From Oscillospiraceae bacterium (GTDB lineage Bacteria; Bacillota; Clostridia; Oscillospirales; Ruminococcaceae): a DNA stretch of 18,426 nucleotides. Numbering within the stretch: position 1 is the stretch's first letter; each line of letters begins with the position of its first letter. The notes below the pieces were generated by a model. It saw only the letters and a program-made list of their open reading frames with translations, was not told where the DNA came from and ran no database searches. The stretch spans positions 1 through 18,426 of the forward strand of contig CAAGEB010000089.1 in assembly GCA_900768705.1 (NCBI GenBank), in the 5' to 3' direction. Positions 6,568 through 14,881 of this stretch are shown piece after piece. Both the position numbers and the translations under genes were made by a program.

Positions 6568-6734
6568 TAGACAAAAAAGAACGAAATTGCACAACTGTTT
6601 CATAAAACTGCAAAAAAACTAAATTCGCCGTTATTTTTCAACTATTTCTCCAATATGGAACACAATTACGGAGATATTTTTGTATAAGGTCACCTCTAAA
6701 AACCTTGTTTGAGATGCCCATAAAATAAAAGGGA

Positions 6735-7475
6735 TTACTTTACTACTGCAAGAGCAACGGAAATATTATCCTTGCCGCCCTTGCTGTTGGCGTATTTCAC
6801 CAACTCGTCGCAGCATTTCTCAGGCTTGCTGTCGAAGCAGATATCCAGAATATCCATATCGTCGCCGTAGGCGGAAAGTCCGTCGCTGCAAAGCAGAATC
6901 ATATCCTCGTCGCCCAAATTAAGCTCAAAGTAATCGGGAGTGACATTTTCTTCTGCGCCTATCGCCCTTGTGATTTCGTTCCGTTTGGGGTGATTTTTTG
7001 CCTGTTCCTCGGTGATTTTGCCCTTTTCCACCAGCTCACGGACATGAGAGTGATCCTTGGTTATCTGACGAATACATTCGTCGTCGCCGTCGGTGAAAAG
7101 CTGATACGCTCTGCTGTCGCCCACATTTATAATGTATGCGGTCTTACAGCACACTATCACCGCAACGCAGGTGGTACCCATCACCTTAACCGAGCGGGCT
7201 CTGGCTGCGTCATATACAATGCTGTTTGCCGCCGCCACGGAGGTTATCAGAAGATTGCGCACCGAATTGCGGCTCATATTTTCGTTGAAATTCTCTTTTA
7301 TTCGCTTTGAAACAACATCAACGGCAAGCTGACTTGCAACTCCTCCGTCGCTTTCTCCGCCCATACCGTCGCACAGCACGGCGGCGCAGGCATTGGGCGA
7401 CAGCATCTCGCTCCACACATTATCCTGATTTTCGGTTCGGGCAAGACCGATATCGGTTTTACTGAAGATGTTCAA
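6735..7475 (-). CDS. prpC: PP2C-family Ser/Thr protein phosphatase
   Basis: A 246-residue soluble, metal-dependent phosphatase, the usual partner that reverses PrkC phosphorylation. The PP2C motifs are intact: ENQDN (15-19), the metal aspartate in CDGMGG (35-40), GDSRAY (119-124), TKDHSHV (139-145), LCSDGL (185-190) and the C-terminal GGKDNIS (223-229). Length matches PrpC/Stp enzymes (about 240-255). The start is TTG at 7475-7473, with AAGGAAG about 9 bases upstream, and the N-terminus (ALARTENQDN-like) is then complete. It lies 56 bases after rlmN as in other Firmicutes. Unusually, the next gene prkC does not overlap or abut it. Confidence 0.95.
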   Translation of the reverse strand: MNIFSKTDIGLARTENQDNVWSEMLSPNACAAVLCDGMGGESDGGVASQLAVDVVSKRIKENFNENMSRNSVRNLLITSVAAANSIVYDAARARSVKVMGTTCVAVIVCCKTAYIINVGDSRAYQLFTDGDDECIRQITKDHSHVRELVEKGKITEEQAKNHPKRNEITRAIGAEENVTPDYFELNLGDEDMILLCSDGLSAYGDDMDILDICFDSKPEKCCDELVKYANSKGGKDNISVALAVVK

Positions 7476-7501
7476 ACTAACACTTCCTTTTTGTTTTTAT
7501 C

Positions 7502-7525
7502 TGCGGCAATGAAAGCAGCGCCGCA
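7502..7525 (-). other. Stem-loop between rlmN and prpC
   Basis: TGCGGC and GCCGCA form a 6-bp stem with a 12-base loop in the 56-base rlmN-prpC gap. No T-run follows on the minus strand, so it is not a standard terminator; it may be an mRNA stability or processing element. Confidence 0.3.
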
Positions 7526-7531
7526 TTTATA

Positions 7532-8560
7532 TTATTCCTCTGCCTTATCGTCACGGCGAAGCTGACCGCAGGCGGCATTTATATCCGCCCCCAGCGTTCT
7601 GCGGACGGTGGCGTTAATTCCCGCACTCAGCAGCCGCTTCTGAAACCGTTCCACATAGCGGCTTGTTTTAAAATCCCTCTCGGTGATTTCGTTTATGGGA
7701 ATAAGATTGACATGACAGTTTTTCCCGTGAAGCAGGGAAATAAGCTCCTGCGCCGATTCATCGGTGTCGTTAACTCCCTCGATAAGGGAATATTCAAAGC
7801 TTATCCTTCTTCCCGTGGCGGCAAAATAATCGTCGCATGCCTTCATAAGGGTTTTCAGATTAAAACGGTTGTTTATGGGCATAATGGCACTGCGTTTTTC
7901 GTCGGTGGCGGCGTGAAGGGAAACGGAAAGGGTAACTCCCAGCTTCAGCTTTGCCAGCTCATAGATTTTATCGCAGACCCCGCAGGTGGAGAGTGAAACT
8001 CTCCGCAGACTCATTCCGTCGCCGCTGTCATTGAGAATTGTGAGGAATTTTATTACATTGTCGAAATTATCCAGCGGCTCGCCTATACCCATAAGCACGA
8101 TACTATCCACATGCCTGCCGCTGTCCAGCTCGGTGTCGTAAATTTCCCTGAGCATTTCCGAAGGCTTCAGATGGCGTACAAAGCCCGCAATGGTGGAAGC
8201 GCAGAAACGGCAGCCCATTTTGCAGCCTACCTGAGTGGAAATACAAAGGCTGTTTCCGTGCTTGTATTCCATCAGGACGCACTCCACCGCCTCGCCGTCC
8301 TCAAGCCCATACAGATATTTTACAGTATTGTCTATGCTACTTACAAGTCTTTTTTTGATTTTTAGTGATTTTATACAAAAGGAATTGGATAATTTGTCCT
8401 GTAATTGCGCAGAAATATTGGACATCTGGGAAAAAGAAGTGACCTTCTTAATGTGAAGCCAGTCGTAAATCTGTTTTGCACGGAACGGTTTCTCGCCCAT
8501 TTCTGCAATTTTTTCGGTAAGCTCCTCTTTTGTAAGGGAGAGAATGTCTGTTTTTTCCAT
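7532..8560 (-). CDS. rlmN: Dual-specificity 23S rRNA/tRNA adenine-C2 methyltransferase RlmN
   Basis: A 342-residue radical-SAM enzyme that methylates C2 of A2503 in 23S rRNA and of A37 in some tRNAs. The 4Fe-4S cluster motif C-x3-C-x2-C is at C113, C117 and C120 (CKMGCRFC). A GEP-type SAM contact follows in MGIGEPLDN (157-165), with SLHAATD at 224-230. The C-terminal resolving/catalytic cysteine is C331 in ADINAACGQLRR. Length is standard. ATG start with AGGAG five bases upstream, 16 bases after rsmB. Cfr-type resistance enzymes share the cluster motif, but operon position and sequence (MGIGEPLDN, RTLGADINAACGQL) indicate RlmN. Confidence 0.96.
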   Translation of the reverse strand: MEKTDILSLTKEELTEKIAEMGEKPFRAKQIYDWLHIKKVTSFSQMSNISAQLQDKLSNSFCIKSLKIKKRLVSSIDNTVKYLYGLEDGEAVECVLMEYKHGNSLCISTQVGCKMGCRFCASTIAGFVRHLKPSEMLREIYDTELDSGRHVDSIVLMGIGEPLDNFDNVIKFLTILNDSGDGMSLRRVSLSTCGVCDKIYELAKLKLGVTLSVSLHAATDEKRSAIMPINNRFNLKTLMKACDDYFAATGRRISFEYSLIEGVNDTDESAQELISLLHGKNCHVNLIPINEITERDFKTSRYVERFQKRLLSAGINATVRRTLGADINAACGQLRRDDKAEE

Positions 8561-8576
8561 TTTTGCTCCTTGATTA

Positions 8577-9896
8577 TTACTTTATCCGTCGGAAGGAGGC
8601 GGTAAAGAATCCGTCTCCGCCCTCCTTTTCAGGAAGATAGGTACGGGCAAAATCGTTGGGTGCGCCGCCGTAGGGAACAGGCTGTACAATAGGCGCAAAA
8701 TCCGGGTGAGTATCCGCAAATTCCTTTGCCACATCGTCATTTTCCGCACGGGAAAGCGTGCAGGTGGAATAGACAATGGTTCCTCCCACTTTTACATATT
8801 TCGAGGAAGTGTCAAGGATCGCCTTTTGCAGTTTCGGCAGGTCGCTGAATTCGTCTTCGCTCTTATATTTGATTTCGGGCTTGCGGCGGATAACGCCCAG
8901 TCCCGAGCAGGGAACATCGCAGAGAACCTTGTCCGCAGCGGGAAGCTCCTCCGAAAACTGCATGGCGTTGTTGCGGCGGGGTTCCACAATCCGCAGACCC
9001 AGCCGCTTTGCACCGTCTGCAATAAGTCCTACTCTTGCGTCGTACAGATCCATTGAAATAATTTTCCCGTTATTTCCCATAAGCTCCGCCATGGTAAAGG
9101 TTTTTCCGCCGGGAGCGGCGCAGATATCCAGCACCGTTTCATTTACAACAGGTCGGAGTGTAAGGCAGCACAGCTGACTGGAAACATCCTGAATATGAAA
9201 AAGTCCGTCCTTAAAGGCTTTCAGTTTTTCTATTCCGCCGGCATTTTTCAGCCTGATACAGTTGTTAATACGAGGAAACTTCTCTGCGGCAACGCCCTCC
9301 TTTTTCAGCACCGAAATCAGTTCCTCGTCGGTGGTACGGAGAGGATTTACCCTTGCGAAAAGCGGAGGAGCGCCAATGGAGGCTTCCATTGCCTTTACGG
9401 CGTTTTCCATACCGTATTCTTGTATCCATTTATTTACAATCCATACCGGGCAGGAGTATTTTACGGAAAGGGCTCCGATTTCGTCAAGCCCGTCATAGCT
9501 GATGCGTTTTCCGCTGCGGATAAAGCTGCGAAGCATACCGTTCACAAAGCCCTCCGCACCGAAAGCTTTCAGCCTGCGGCAGAGCTTTACGCTTTCGTTC
9601 ACCGCTGCGCTTTCGGGAACGGATTCCATATACAGCAGCTGATAAAGTCCCATGCGCAGGACGGTCACAGCCTCCTTTTCCAGCTTGGCAAAGGGTATTC
9701 TGCTGTTTTTGCCTATGATATGATCCAGCGTTATCTTCCGTTCCGTAACGCCGTAAAAAAGTGCCGAAGCAAAGGCTTTGTCCCGATCGGAAAGACCGGA
9801 ATCGGACAGTGCCGCTCCAAGAAGAATATTTGAGTATGATTCGCTGCTCTCCATTTTTAACAGAAGCTTAGCAGCGGTAAGACGAGCGTCCGCCAT
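8577..9896 (-). CDS. rsmB: 16S rRNA (cytosine-967-C5) methyltransferase RsmB
   Basis: A 439-residue m5C methyltransferase. The N-terminal NusB-like RNA-binding domain covers about 1-140 (SDRDKAFASALFYGV near 37-50). The catalytic Rossmann domain follows, with SAM motif LDICAAPGGK (256-265), the DVPCSG motif with catalytic-region C330, and the motif VI cysteine in YSTCTL (C379). These two cysteines are those used by RsmB-type enzymes. Length matches the family (about 430-445). ATG start with GGAGG nine bases upstream, 42 bases after fmt. The pair fmt-rsmB is conserved across many bacteria. Confidence 0.95.
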   Translation of the reverse strand: MADARLTAAKLLLKMESSESYSNILLGAALSDSGLSDRDKAFASALFYGVTERKITLDHIIGKNSRIPFAKLEKEAVTVLRMGLYQLLYMESVPESAAVNESVKLCRRLKAFGAEGFVNGMLRSFIRSGKRISYDGLDEIGALSVKYSCPVWIVNKWIQEYGMENAVKAMEASIGAPPLFARVNPLRTTDEELISVLKKEGVAAEKFPRINNCIRLKNAGGIEKLKAFKDGLFHIQDVSSQLCCLTLRPVVNETVLDICAAPGGKTFTMAELMGNNGKIISMDLYDARVGLIADGAKRLGLRIVEPRRNNAMQFSEELPAADKVLCDVPCSGLGVIRRKPEIKYKSEDEFSDLPKLQKAILDTSSKYVKVGGTIVYSTCTLSRAENDDVAKEFADTHPDFAPIVQPVPYGGAPNDFARTYLPEKEGGDGFFTASFRRIK

Positions 9897-9938
9897 TCCT
9901 GAATTCCTCCGAAAATATTTTTATCGGGAAGTTCCCGA

Positions 9939-10874
9939 TTATCCCAGCTTTTCCCCCGGGGTGATTTTTCTTCCCCGCAGGAAATCTGCGGTTTTCATAC
10001 GCTTGCCGCCTTCCGGCTGAACTTCCAGAAGCTCGATACACTCGCCGTTTCCGCATACCACTCCGAAGCTGCTGCTGTCGGAAATGCTTCCCGCAGGAAG
10101 CTTGGACAGGCGTCCGGTAACAGCGGAACGGTATATTTTCAGTCTCTTTCCCTCAAGGAAAGTATAGCAGCAGGGTGCGTCAGCCATTGCACGGATTTTA
10201 TTGTGAATATCCGCTGCGGGCTTTCCGAAATCTATAAGCAGCTCTTCCTTGGTGATCTTTTCCGCATAAACAGTTTCTCCCTCCTGCTTTGTGAAAACAG
10301 CTGTGCTGTTTTCCAGAGCGGCGGCGGTTTCTGCGATAAGCTCCGCTCCTGCAGCGGAGAGTGCGGCGGCAAGCTCCGTTCCCGTCATTTCCTCGGGAAT
10401 TTCCACCTCACGGCGCATAATCACATCACCGGTGTCCAGACCCTCGTCCATTTTCATGGTGCATACTCCGGAAACGGTATCGCCGTTTTCAATGCATCGC
10501 TGAATGGGGGCGGCTCCCCGATATTTCGGAAGCAGGGAAGCGTGAACATTTATACAGCCGTATTTCGGCAAATCCAGAACCGCTTTCGGCAGAAGCTGTC
10601 CGTATGCCACCACGACTATTGCGTCGGGATTAATTTCCCGCATGACTTTCATCGAAGCTTCCGCATCCTCGCCTTTTCGCAGGGAAAAGGGCTGATAAAC
10701 CGGAATGCCGTGTTCCAGAGCATAATCCTTTACCGGAGAGGTTTCGATTTTCTTGCCCCGATTTTTCGGCTTGTCGGGCTGAGTGAAAACGGCGCATATT
10801 TCGTGACCTGCTTCCCGAAGTGCCGCCAGACTTCCCACAGAGAACTCCGGCGTTCCCATAAATATAATTTTCAA
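9939..10874 (-). CDS. fmt: Methionyl-tRNA formyltransferase
   Basis: A 311-residue enzyme that formylates Met-tRNA(fMet) using 10-formyl-tetrahydrofolate, preparing the initiator for translation. N-terminal catalytic domain: MKIIFMGTPEF (1-11), then INVHASLLPKYRGAAPIQ (108-125), which contains N109 and H111, and D147 in GLDTGD. These correspond to the E. coli triad N106/H108/D144. The C-terminal OB-like tRNA domain covers about 205-311. Start is TTG (10874-10872) with AAAGGAG 7 bases upstream; the next ATG is inside the conserved N-terminus. It lies 12 bases after the second def gene, the functional opposite partner in the formylation-deformylation cycle. Confidence 0.96.
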   Translation of the reverse strand: MKIIFMGTPEFSVGSLAALREAGHEICAVFTQPDKPKNRGKKIETSPVKDYALEHGIPVYQPFSLRKGEDAEASMKVMREINPDAIVVVAYGQLLPKAVLDLPKYGCINVHASLLPKYRGAAPIQRCIENGDTVSGVCTMKMDEGLDTGDVIMRREVEIPEEMTGTELAAALSAAGAELIAETAAALENSTAVFTKQEGETVYAEKITKEELLIDFGKPAADIHNKIRAMADAPCCYTFLEGKRLKIYRSAVTGRLSKLPAGSISDSSSFGVVCGNGECIELLEVQPEGGKRMKTADFLRGRKITPGEKLG

Positions 10875-10886
10875 TTTCTTTCTCCT

Positions 10887-11342
10887 TTATTTATCGTCCT
10901 CAACCCATTTAAGAACCTTGTCTTTGTACAAAATCCCGTTAAGGTGGTCTGTTTCATGGCAGAAAGCCCGTGCCAGAAGCTCCTTGCCGTGATAGCGCAC
11001 CCACCGTCCGTAGCGGTTCTGGGCTTTAAGGCGTATGTGCATGGGACGCTTTACAATTCCCCGTTTTTTTGGATAGGAAAGGCAGCCCTCCGGTTCGTAC
11101 TGCTTTCCCCACATTGCCGTTATAACGGGATTTATCAGCTCAATGCGTCCCTCGCCGGTGTCGATAACCACCACTCTTTTCAGCACGCCTATCTGCGGAG
11201 CGGCAAGACCAATGCCGTCTGCGTCAATCATAGTTTCGTACATATCGTCCAGCAATTCTGCCAGCTTGTCGTCGAAAACGGTGACTTCCTCGCTTTTTTC
11301 CCGCAGAATGGGATTTCCGAACTTGAGAATTTCCCTTATCAT
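10887..11342 (-). CDS. def: Peptide deformylase (tandem copy, fmt-proximal)
   Basis: A 151-residue metalloenzyme that removes the formyl group from nascent proteins. All three motifs are present: GIGLAAPQIG (43-52), EGCLS (85-89, metal ligand C87) and HETDH (129-133, ligands H129 and H133, catalytic E130). The ATG at 11342 was chosen because AAAGGAG lies 8 bases upstream and IREILKFGNPILRE is the usual family N-terminus. It begins 4 bases after the stop of a second def gene and its Shine-Dalgarno lies inside that gene's last codons, so translation is likely coupled. Compared with its neighbour, the segment after EGCLS is more basic (YPKKRGIVKRP). Confidence 0.93.
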   Translation of the reverse strand: MIREILKFGNPILREKSEEVTVFDDKLAELLDDMYETMIDADGIGLAAPQIGVLKRVVVIDTGEGRIELINPVITAMWGKQYEPEGCLSYPKKRGIVKRPMHIRLKAQNRYGRWVRYHGKELLARAFCHETDHLNGILYKDKVLKWVEDDK

Positions 11343-11346
11343 AGGC

Positions 11347-11817
11347 TCAGCTCCTTTGCAGGGGAATTTCGTCCCGCTGCGCTTTGTCGATAAACAGAAT
11401 ACCGTCCAGGTGGTCGATTTCGTGGCAGAAGGCACGGGCTAGCAGACCGCTTCCCGTAACGGTAAATTCTTTTCCGTTCCGGTCGAAGGCTTTTACCGTA
11501 ACCTCTTCGGGCCGTTCCACGGGAAGAAATTCGTCCGGGTCGGAGAGACAGCCCTCGTTATCGGTAACGGAGCCGCTCTGGGAAATGATTTCCGGGTTTA
11601 CAAGCTCGATAAGACCGTGTTCGTCCCGTACATCAATCACCACCGCACGGCGGATTATTCCCACCTGCGGAGCCGCCAGACCCACTCCCTGAGCCTCGTA
11701 CATGGTTTCCGCCATATCGTTCAGCAGCTCCGCCAGCTTTTCGTCAAAAGCGGTGACGGGTCTGCATTTTTTCCTTAAAATATCTTCTCCGAATTTCACA
11801 ATTGTTCTGAGTGCCAT
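11347..11817 (-). CDS. def: Peptide deformylase (tandem copy, priA-proximal)
   Basis: A 156-residue deformylase with complete motifs: GVGLAAPQVG (44-53), EGCLS (88-92, metal ligand C90) and HEIDH (132-136, catalytic E133). ATG start with GAGGAG six bases upstream, 27 bases after priA. It resembles the adjacent def gene along its whole length (FDEKLAELL against FDDKLAELL, LLARAFCHE in both), so the pair arose by duplication. They have diverged in the stretch after EGCLS, which is acidic here (DPDEFLPVERPEE). priA-def-fmt is the usual Firmicute order with a single def. Confidence 0.95.
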   Translation of the reverse strand: MALRTIVKFGEDILRKKCRPVTAFDEKLAELLNDMAETMYEAQGVGLAAPQVGIIRRAVVIDVRDEHGLIELVNPEIISQSGSVTDNEGCLSDPDEFLPVERPEEVTVKAFDRNGKEFTVTGSGLLARAFCHEIDHLDGILFIDKAQRDEIPLQRS

Positions 11818-11844
11818 ATTATTCTCCTCTTATAATCAGATGCC

Positions 11845-14244
11845 TTAGTTCAGATTACCGTTTATATCCGCAAAAACCGATACCTCTTTAAAAGCGGGAT
11901 CGGCGGCGGACTGACGGAGTACGGTTTCAATAACGCTTCGCAGCGAAGGGCTGTTGGAGCATTTCACCATAATGGAATATCGGTACCGTCCGTTTACCTT
12001 GCCCACTGCATTGGGAGCGGGTCCCAGAATACGCAGGGGAACTCTTTTCCCGAAGGGCTTTGCGGCAGCTGTGAGCATATCGGCAAATTTCACGGCGGCG
12101 TCCTTGCAGGAGCGGTTGGAAACGGACGCCAGTCCTATCACCACTATGTCGCAGAAGGGCGGGTAAAAAAGAACCTCCCGCAGCTTGATTTCCTCGTTGT
12201 AAAAAGCAGGATAGTTTTGCCGTGCCGCCAGATTTATCACATAATGCTCGGGGGAAAAGGTCTGTATAAGAGCTCTGCCCCGCTTATCTCCTCTGCCTGA
12301 GCGACCCACCACCTGAGTTATCAGGGAAAAGGTGCGTTCGTAGGCACGGAAATCGGCGGCGTAAAGGGAATTATCCGTTTTCAGAACGCCCACCAGCGTC
12401 ACATTGGGAAAATTAAGTCCCTTTGCAATCATCTGGGTTCCCACCATTATATCGTATTCGCCGTCGGCAAACGCCTTGAAACGGCGTTCATAGGCGGTTT
12501 TTCCCGAGGTGGTGTCTGCGTCCATGCGGAGAATACGGGCATTGGGAAAACGCTGTCCGATTTCATCTTCTATAAGCTGTGTGCCTTCTCCGCTCATACT
12601 GAATATTTTATTGCCGCAGTGAGGGCATACGCTGTCCGCACGGCGCATATATCCGCAGCAGTGGCAGATAAGGCTTTCGTTAACTTTATGATAGGTGAGA
12701 GGCAGGGAGCAGTTGGGACATTCCATGGGCTTGCCGCAGCAGACGCAGCGCACTCCTGTGTGGTATCCCCGACGGTTCAGCAGCAGAATAGACTGCTCTC
12801 CCCGTTCAAGGTTGTTTTCCAGCTCGTTTATCAGCAAATCGCTGAAATCGGATAAATTTCCGTTGCGCCGTTCTTCCTGCATATTTACTATCTGCACTAT
12901 GGGAAGAACCGCATTGTTGTACCGTTCGTCAATCTCAAAAAGGTGATACCTGCCTGTTTTTCCGTAGTAGTAGCTTTCCAGTGACGGGGTGGCGGAGGCA
13001 AGCAGAAGCAGGGAATTATTAGCGAAGCTGCGCTGCTTGGCAACCTCTCTGGCGTGGTAACGGGGAGCGGATTCGGACTTGTAGGAGCTTTCGCCTTCCT
13101 CGTCGATAACGATAATTCCGAGATTTTCCACCGGCGCAAACACTGCACTGCGGGTGCCGATTACAATACGGGCTTTTCCCTCGCGGATACGGCGGTATTC
13201 GTCCGCCCGTTCACCCATTGAGAGGGAGCTGTGCATAACGGCTATCTCGCTGCCGAAAAGCCGACGGAACTTGTCAACCATCTGGGGCGTGAGAGAAATT
13301 TCGGGAACCAGCATAATTGCGCCCTTGCCCTGTCGGAGAGCTTCATGGATAAGCTTTATGAAAACCGAGGTTTTTCCGCTGCCGGTAACTCCCCGCAGCA
13401 GGGCGCATTCGGGCTTCGGACTGTTCATCAGAGCCAGCAAGCCGTCGTAAATTTCCGACTGCTTCGGCGACAGGGAAATATTGTCGGGATTTTCCGTGGC
13501 TTCGGAGCATTCCGTGCGGAATACAATGCTTTCAAACCGCTCCAGAATATTCTTTTCGCAAAGCCGCTTTACCACGGCGGAGGAAACCGCCAGATTATAG
13601 CATATATCGTGCAGGGAAACGCTTTCATTCTCTGCAACGAATTCCACCACCGACCTTTGCTTCGGAGTGAGCTTTTCCTCGGTGCCTTTATCGGAAATCC
13701 GCAGCATAGTTACGCTGTCGTCGGCGATTTTTCTCTTCGGCATTTCCTCACGGCGCAAAGCACCCTTTTCGGTAAGCCGCTGCACGAGTCTCTGCTTTGC
13801 GGCGATAAGGGCGTCAAAGGTGGCTCGATCTGCGGCTTTAAGCTCGGAAAGCAGATGTTTTTCCTCGGGGGATAAATCTTCGGAAAAGTCTGCGTTTACG
13901 GAATATCTGCATTTCAGAGTGTAGGAAAGCCCCGGCGGCAAAACAGCTCTGAAGGCGTCGTAGTAGGTGCAGAAGGTGTTATCACGGAGATATTCGCAGA
14001 TACGCAGCAGCTCGGCGGAAATAACAGGCTTGTCGTCGATTGCCGCATAAATGGCTTTTACGGCAACTTCCTCCGCAGGTTTTTCGCAAACCGAAAACAC
14101 CAGACCTATTCGCTTGCGGCTGCCCTTGCCAAAGGGAACCACCACTCTCATGCCCGGTTCAATGTGCATATCTCCGGGAATTTCATAGGAAAACAGCTTA
14201 TCAAAGGAAAAAAGCGTGTTTTCCACGGCGGCCAGAGCAATCAT
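11845..14244 (-). CDS. priA: Primosomal protein N' (replication restart helicase PriA)
   Basis: A 799-residue superfamily 2 3'-to-5' helicase that recognises stalled forks and loads the replicative helicase. In order: 3' DNA-binding domain (about 1-105), winged-helix region (about 115-240), and helicase core with Walker A GVTGSGKT (285-292) and Walker B DEEG (381-384). Then come ASATPSLES and a zinc-binding insertion of four Cys pairs (CVCC, CPNC, CHCC, CPHC). The second helicase lobe has VGTQMIAKGLNFP and QVVGRSGRG, followed by the C-terminal domain. The usual DEEH box reads DEEG, confirmed by the GGC codon. Its ATG overlaps the gmk stop by 4 bases (ATGA), so it is translationally coupled. 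rpoZ and coaBC, between gmk and priA in Bacillus, are absent. Confidence 0.96.
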   Translation of the reverse strand: MIALAAVENTLFSFDKLFSYEIPGDMHIEPGMRVVVPFGKGSRKRIGLVFSVCEKPAEEVAVKAIYAAIDDKPVISAELLRICEYLRDNTFCTYYDAFRAVLPPGLSYTLKCRYSVNADFSEDLSPEEKHLLSELKAADRATFDALIAAKQRLVQRLTEKGALRREEMPKRKIADDSVTMLRISDKGTEEKLTPKQRSVVEFVAENESVSLHDICYNLAVSSAVVKRLCEKNILERFESIVFRTECSEATENPDNISLSPKQSEIYDGLLALMNSPKPECALLRGVTGSGKTSVFIKLIHEALRQGKGAIMLVPEISLTPQMVDKFRRLFGSEIAVMHSSLSMGERADEYRRIREGKARIVIGTRSAVFAPVENLGIIVIDEEGESSYKSESAPRYHAREVAKQRSFANNSLLLLASATPSLESYYYGKTGRYHLFEIDERYNNAVLPIVQIVNMQEERRNGNLSDFSDLLINELENNLERGEQSILLLNRRGYHTGVRCVCCGKPMECPNCSLPLTYHKVNESLICHCCGYMRRADSVCPHCGNKIFSMSGEGTQLIEDEIGQRFPNARILRMDADTTSGKTAYERRFKAFADGEYDIMVGTQMIAKGLNFPNVTLVGVLKTDNSLYAADFRAYERTFSLITQVVGRSGRGDKRGRALIQTFSPEHYVINLAARQNYPAFYNEEIKLREVLFYPPFCDIVVIGLASVSNRSCKDAAVKFADMLTAAAKPFGKRVPLRILGPAPNAVGKVNGRYRYSIMVKCSNSPSLRSVIETVLRQSAADPAFKEVSVFADINGNLN

Positions 14245-14852
14245 TCTCCTGCGCCCAGCTGTCTGAGAAAATCTTCCTGTCTGGAGCGGCGGAGCTTTTC
14301 TCCCCGTATAACGGCTGCCATGTCCTCAACGGCGGTCTGTAAGTCGTCGTTTACGATGAGGTAGTCGTAGTTACGGGCGTATTTCAGCTCGGTTTTTGCC
14401 CGTGCGGTGCGTTCGAGAATTTTTTCCTCGGTTTCCGTGCCTCGATTGCGCAGACGATGCTCCAGCACTTCGAGGGACGGGGGAAGAATGAATACAAGGC
14501 AGGCGTCCGGGAACTGCTTTCTGATGTTCATTGCGCCCTCTACCTCTATTTTAAGTATAGCGTCCTTTCCCTGTGAAGTAAGCTCCAGAACGCTTTGTTT
14601 CAGGGTGCCGTAGTAGTTGCCGCAGTATTCGGTGTATTCCAGCACCTCGCCCTGTTCTATTCTCTTTCTGAATTCCTCAACAGAGAGGAAGTGGTAGTGA
14701 ACGCCGTTGATTTCGCCGTCCCTGGGGGCGCGGGTGGTGGCGGAAACCGCATATCCCACCGTGCCGCTGAGCTTGAAGAGTTCAGCCAGAATGGTATCCT
14801 TTCCGCAGCCTGCGGGAGCGGATACAACGAAAATCAGACCTTGCTTGTTCAA
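14241..14852 (-). CDS. gmk: Guanylate kinase
   Basis: A 203-residue cytosolic kinase that phosphorylates GMP to GDP with ATP. After the start MNKQG comes the P-loop SAPAGCGKDT (11-20), then SATTRAPRDGE (GMP-binding Ser/Arg/Arg), the GMP-site VHYHFLS, LEYTEYCGNYYGT, and the lid region with RLRNRGTE. Start is TTG at 14852-14850, preceded by GAGGTGA with 7-base spacing; longer in-frame sequence would enter the upstream repeat. The P-loop differs from the more common GPSGVGKGT form (A-P-A-G-C-G-K-D-T), though the GxGK core and the Thr are kept. It overlaps priA by 4 bases. It follows remA as in other Firmicutes, but with a MITE-like repeat in between. Confidence 0.95.
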   Translation of the reverse strand: MNKQGLIFVVSAPAGCGKDTILAELFKLSGTVGYAVSATTRAPRDGEINGVHYHFLSVEEFRKRIEQGEVLEYTEYCGNYYGTLKQSVLELTSQGKDAILKIEVEGAMNIRKQFPDACLVFILPPSLEVLEHRLRNRGTETEEKILERTARAKTELKYARNYDYLIVNDDLQTAVEDMAAVIRGEKLRRSRQEDFLRQLGAGE

Positions 14853-14881
14853 AATAAAGTCACCTCTATCGAAATATTGAA

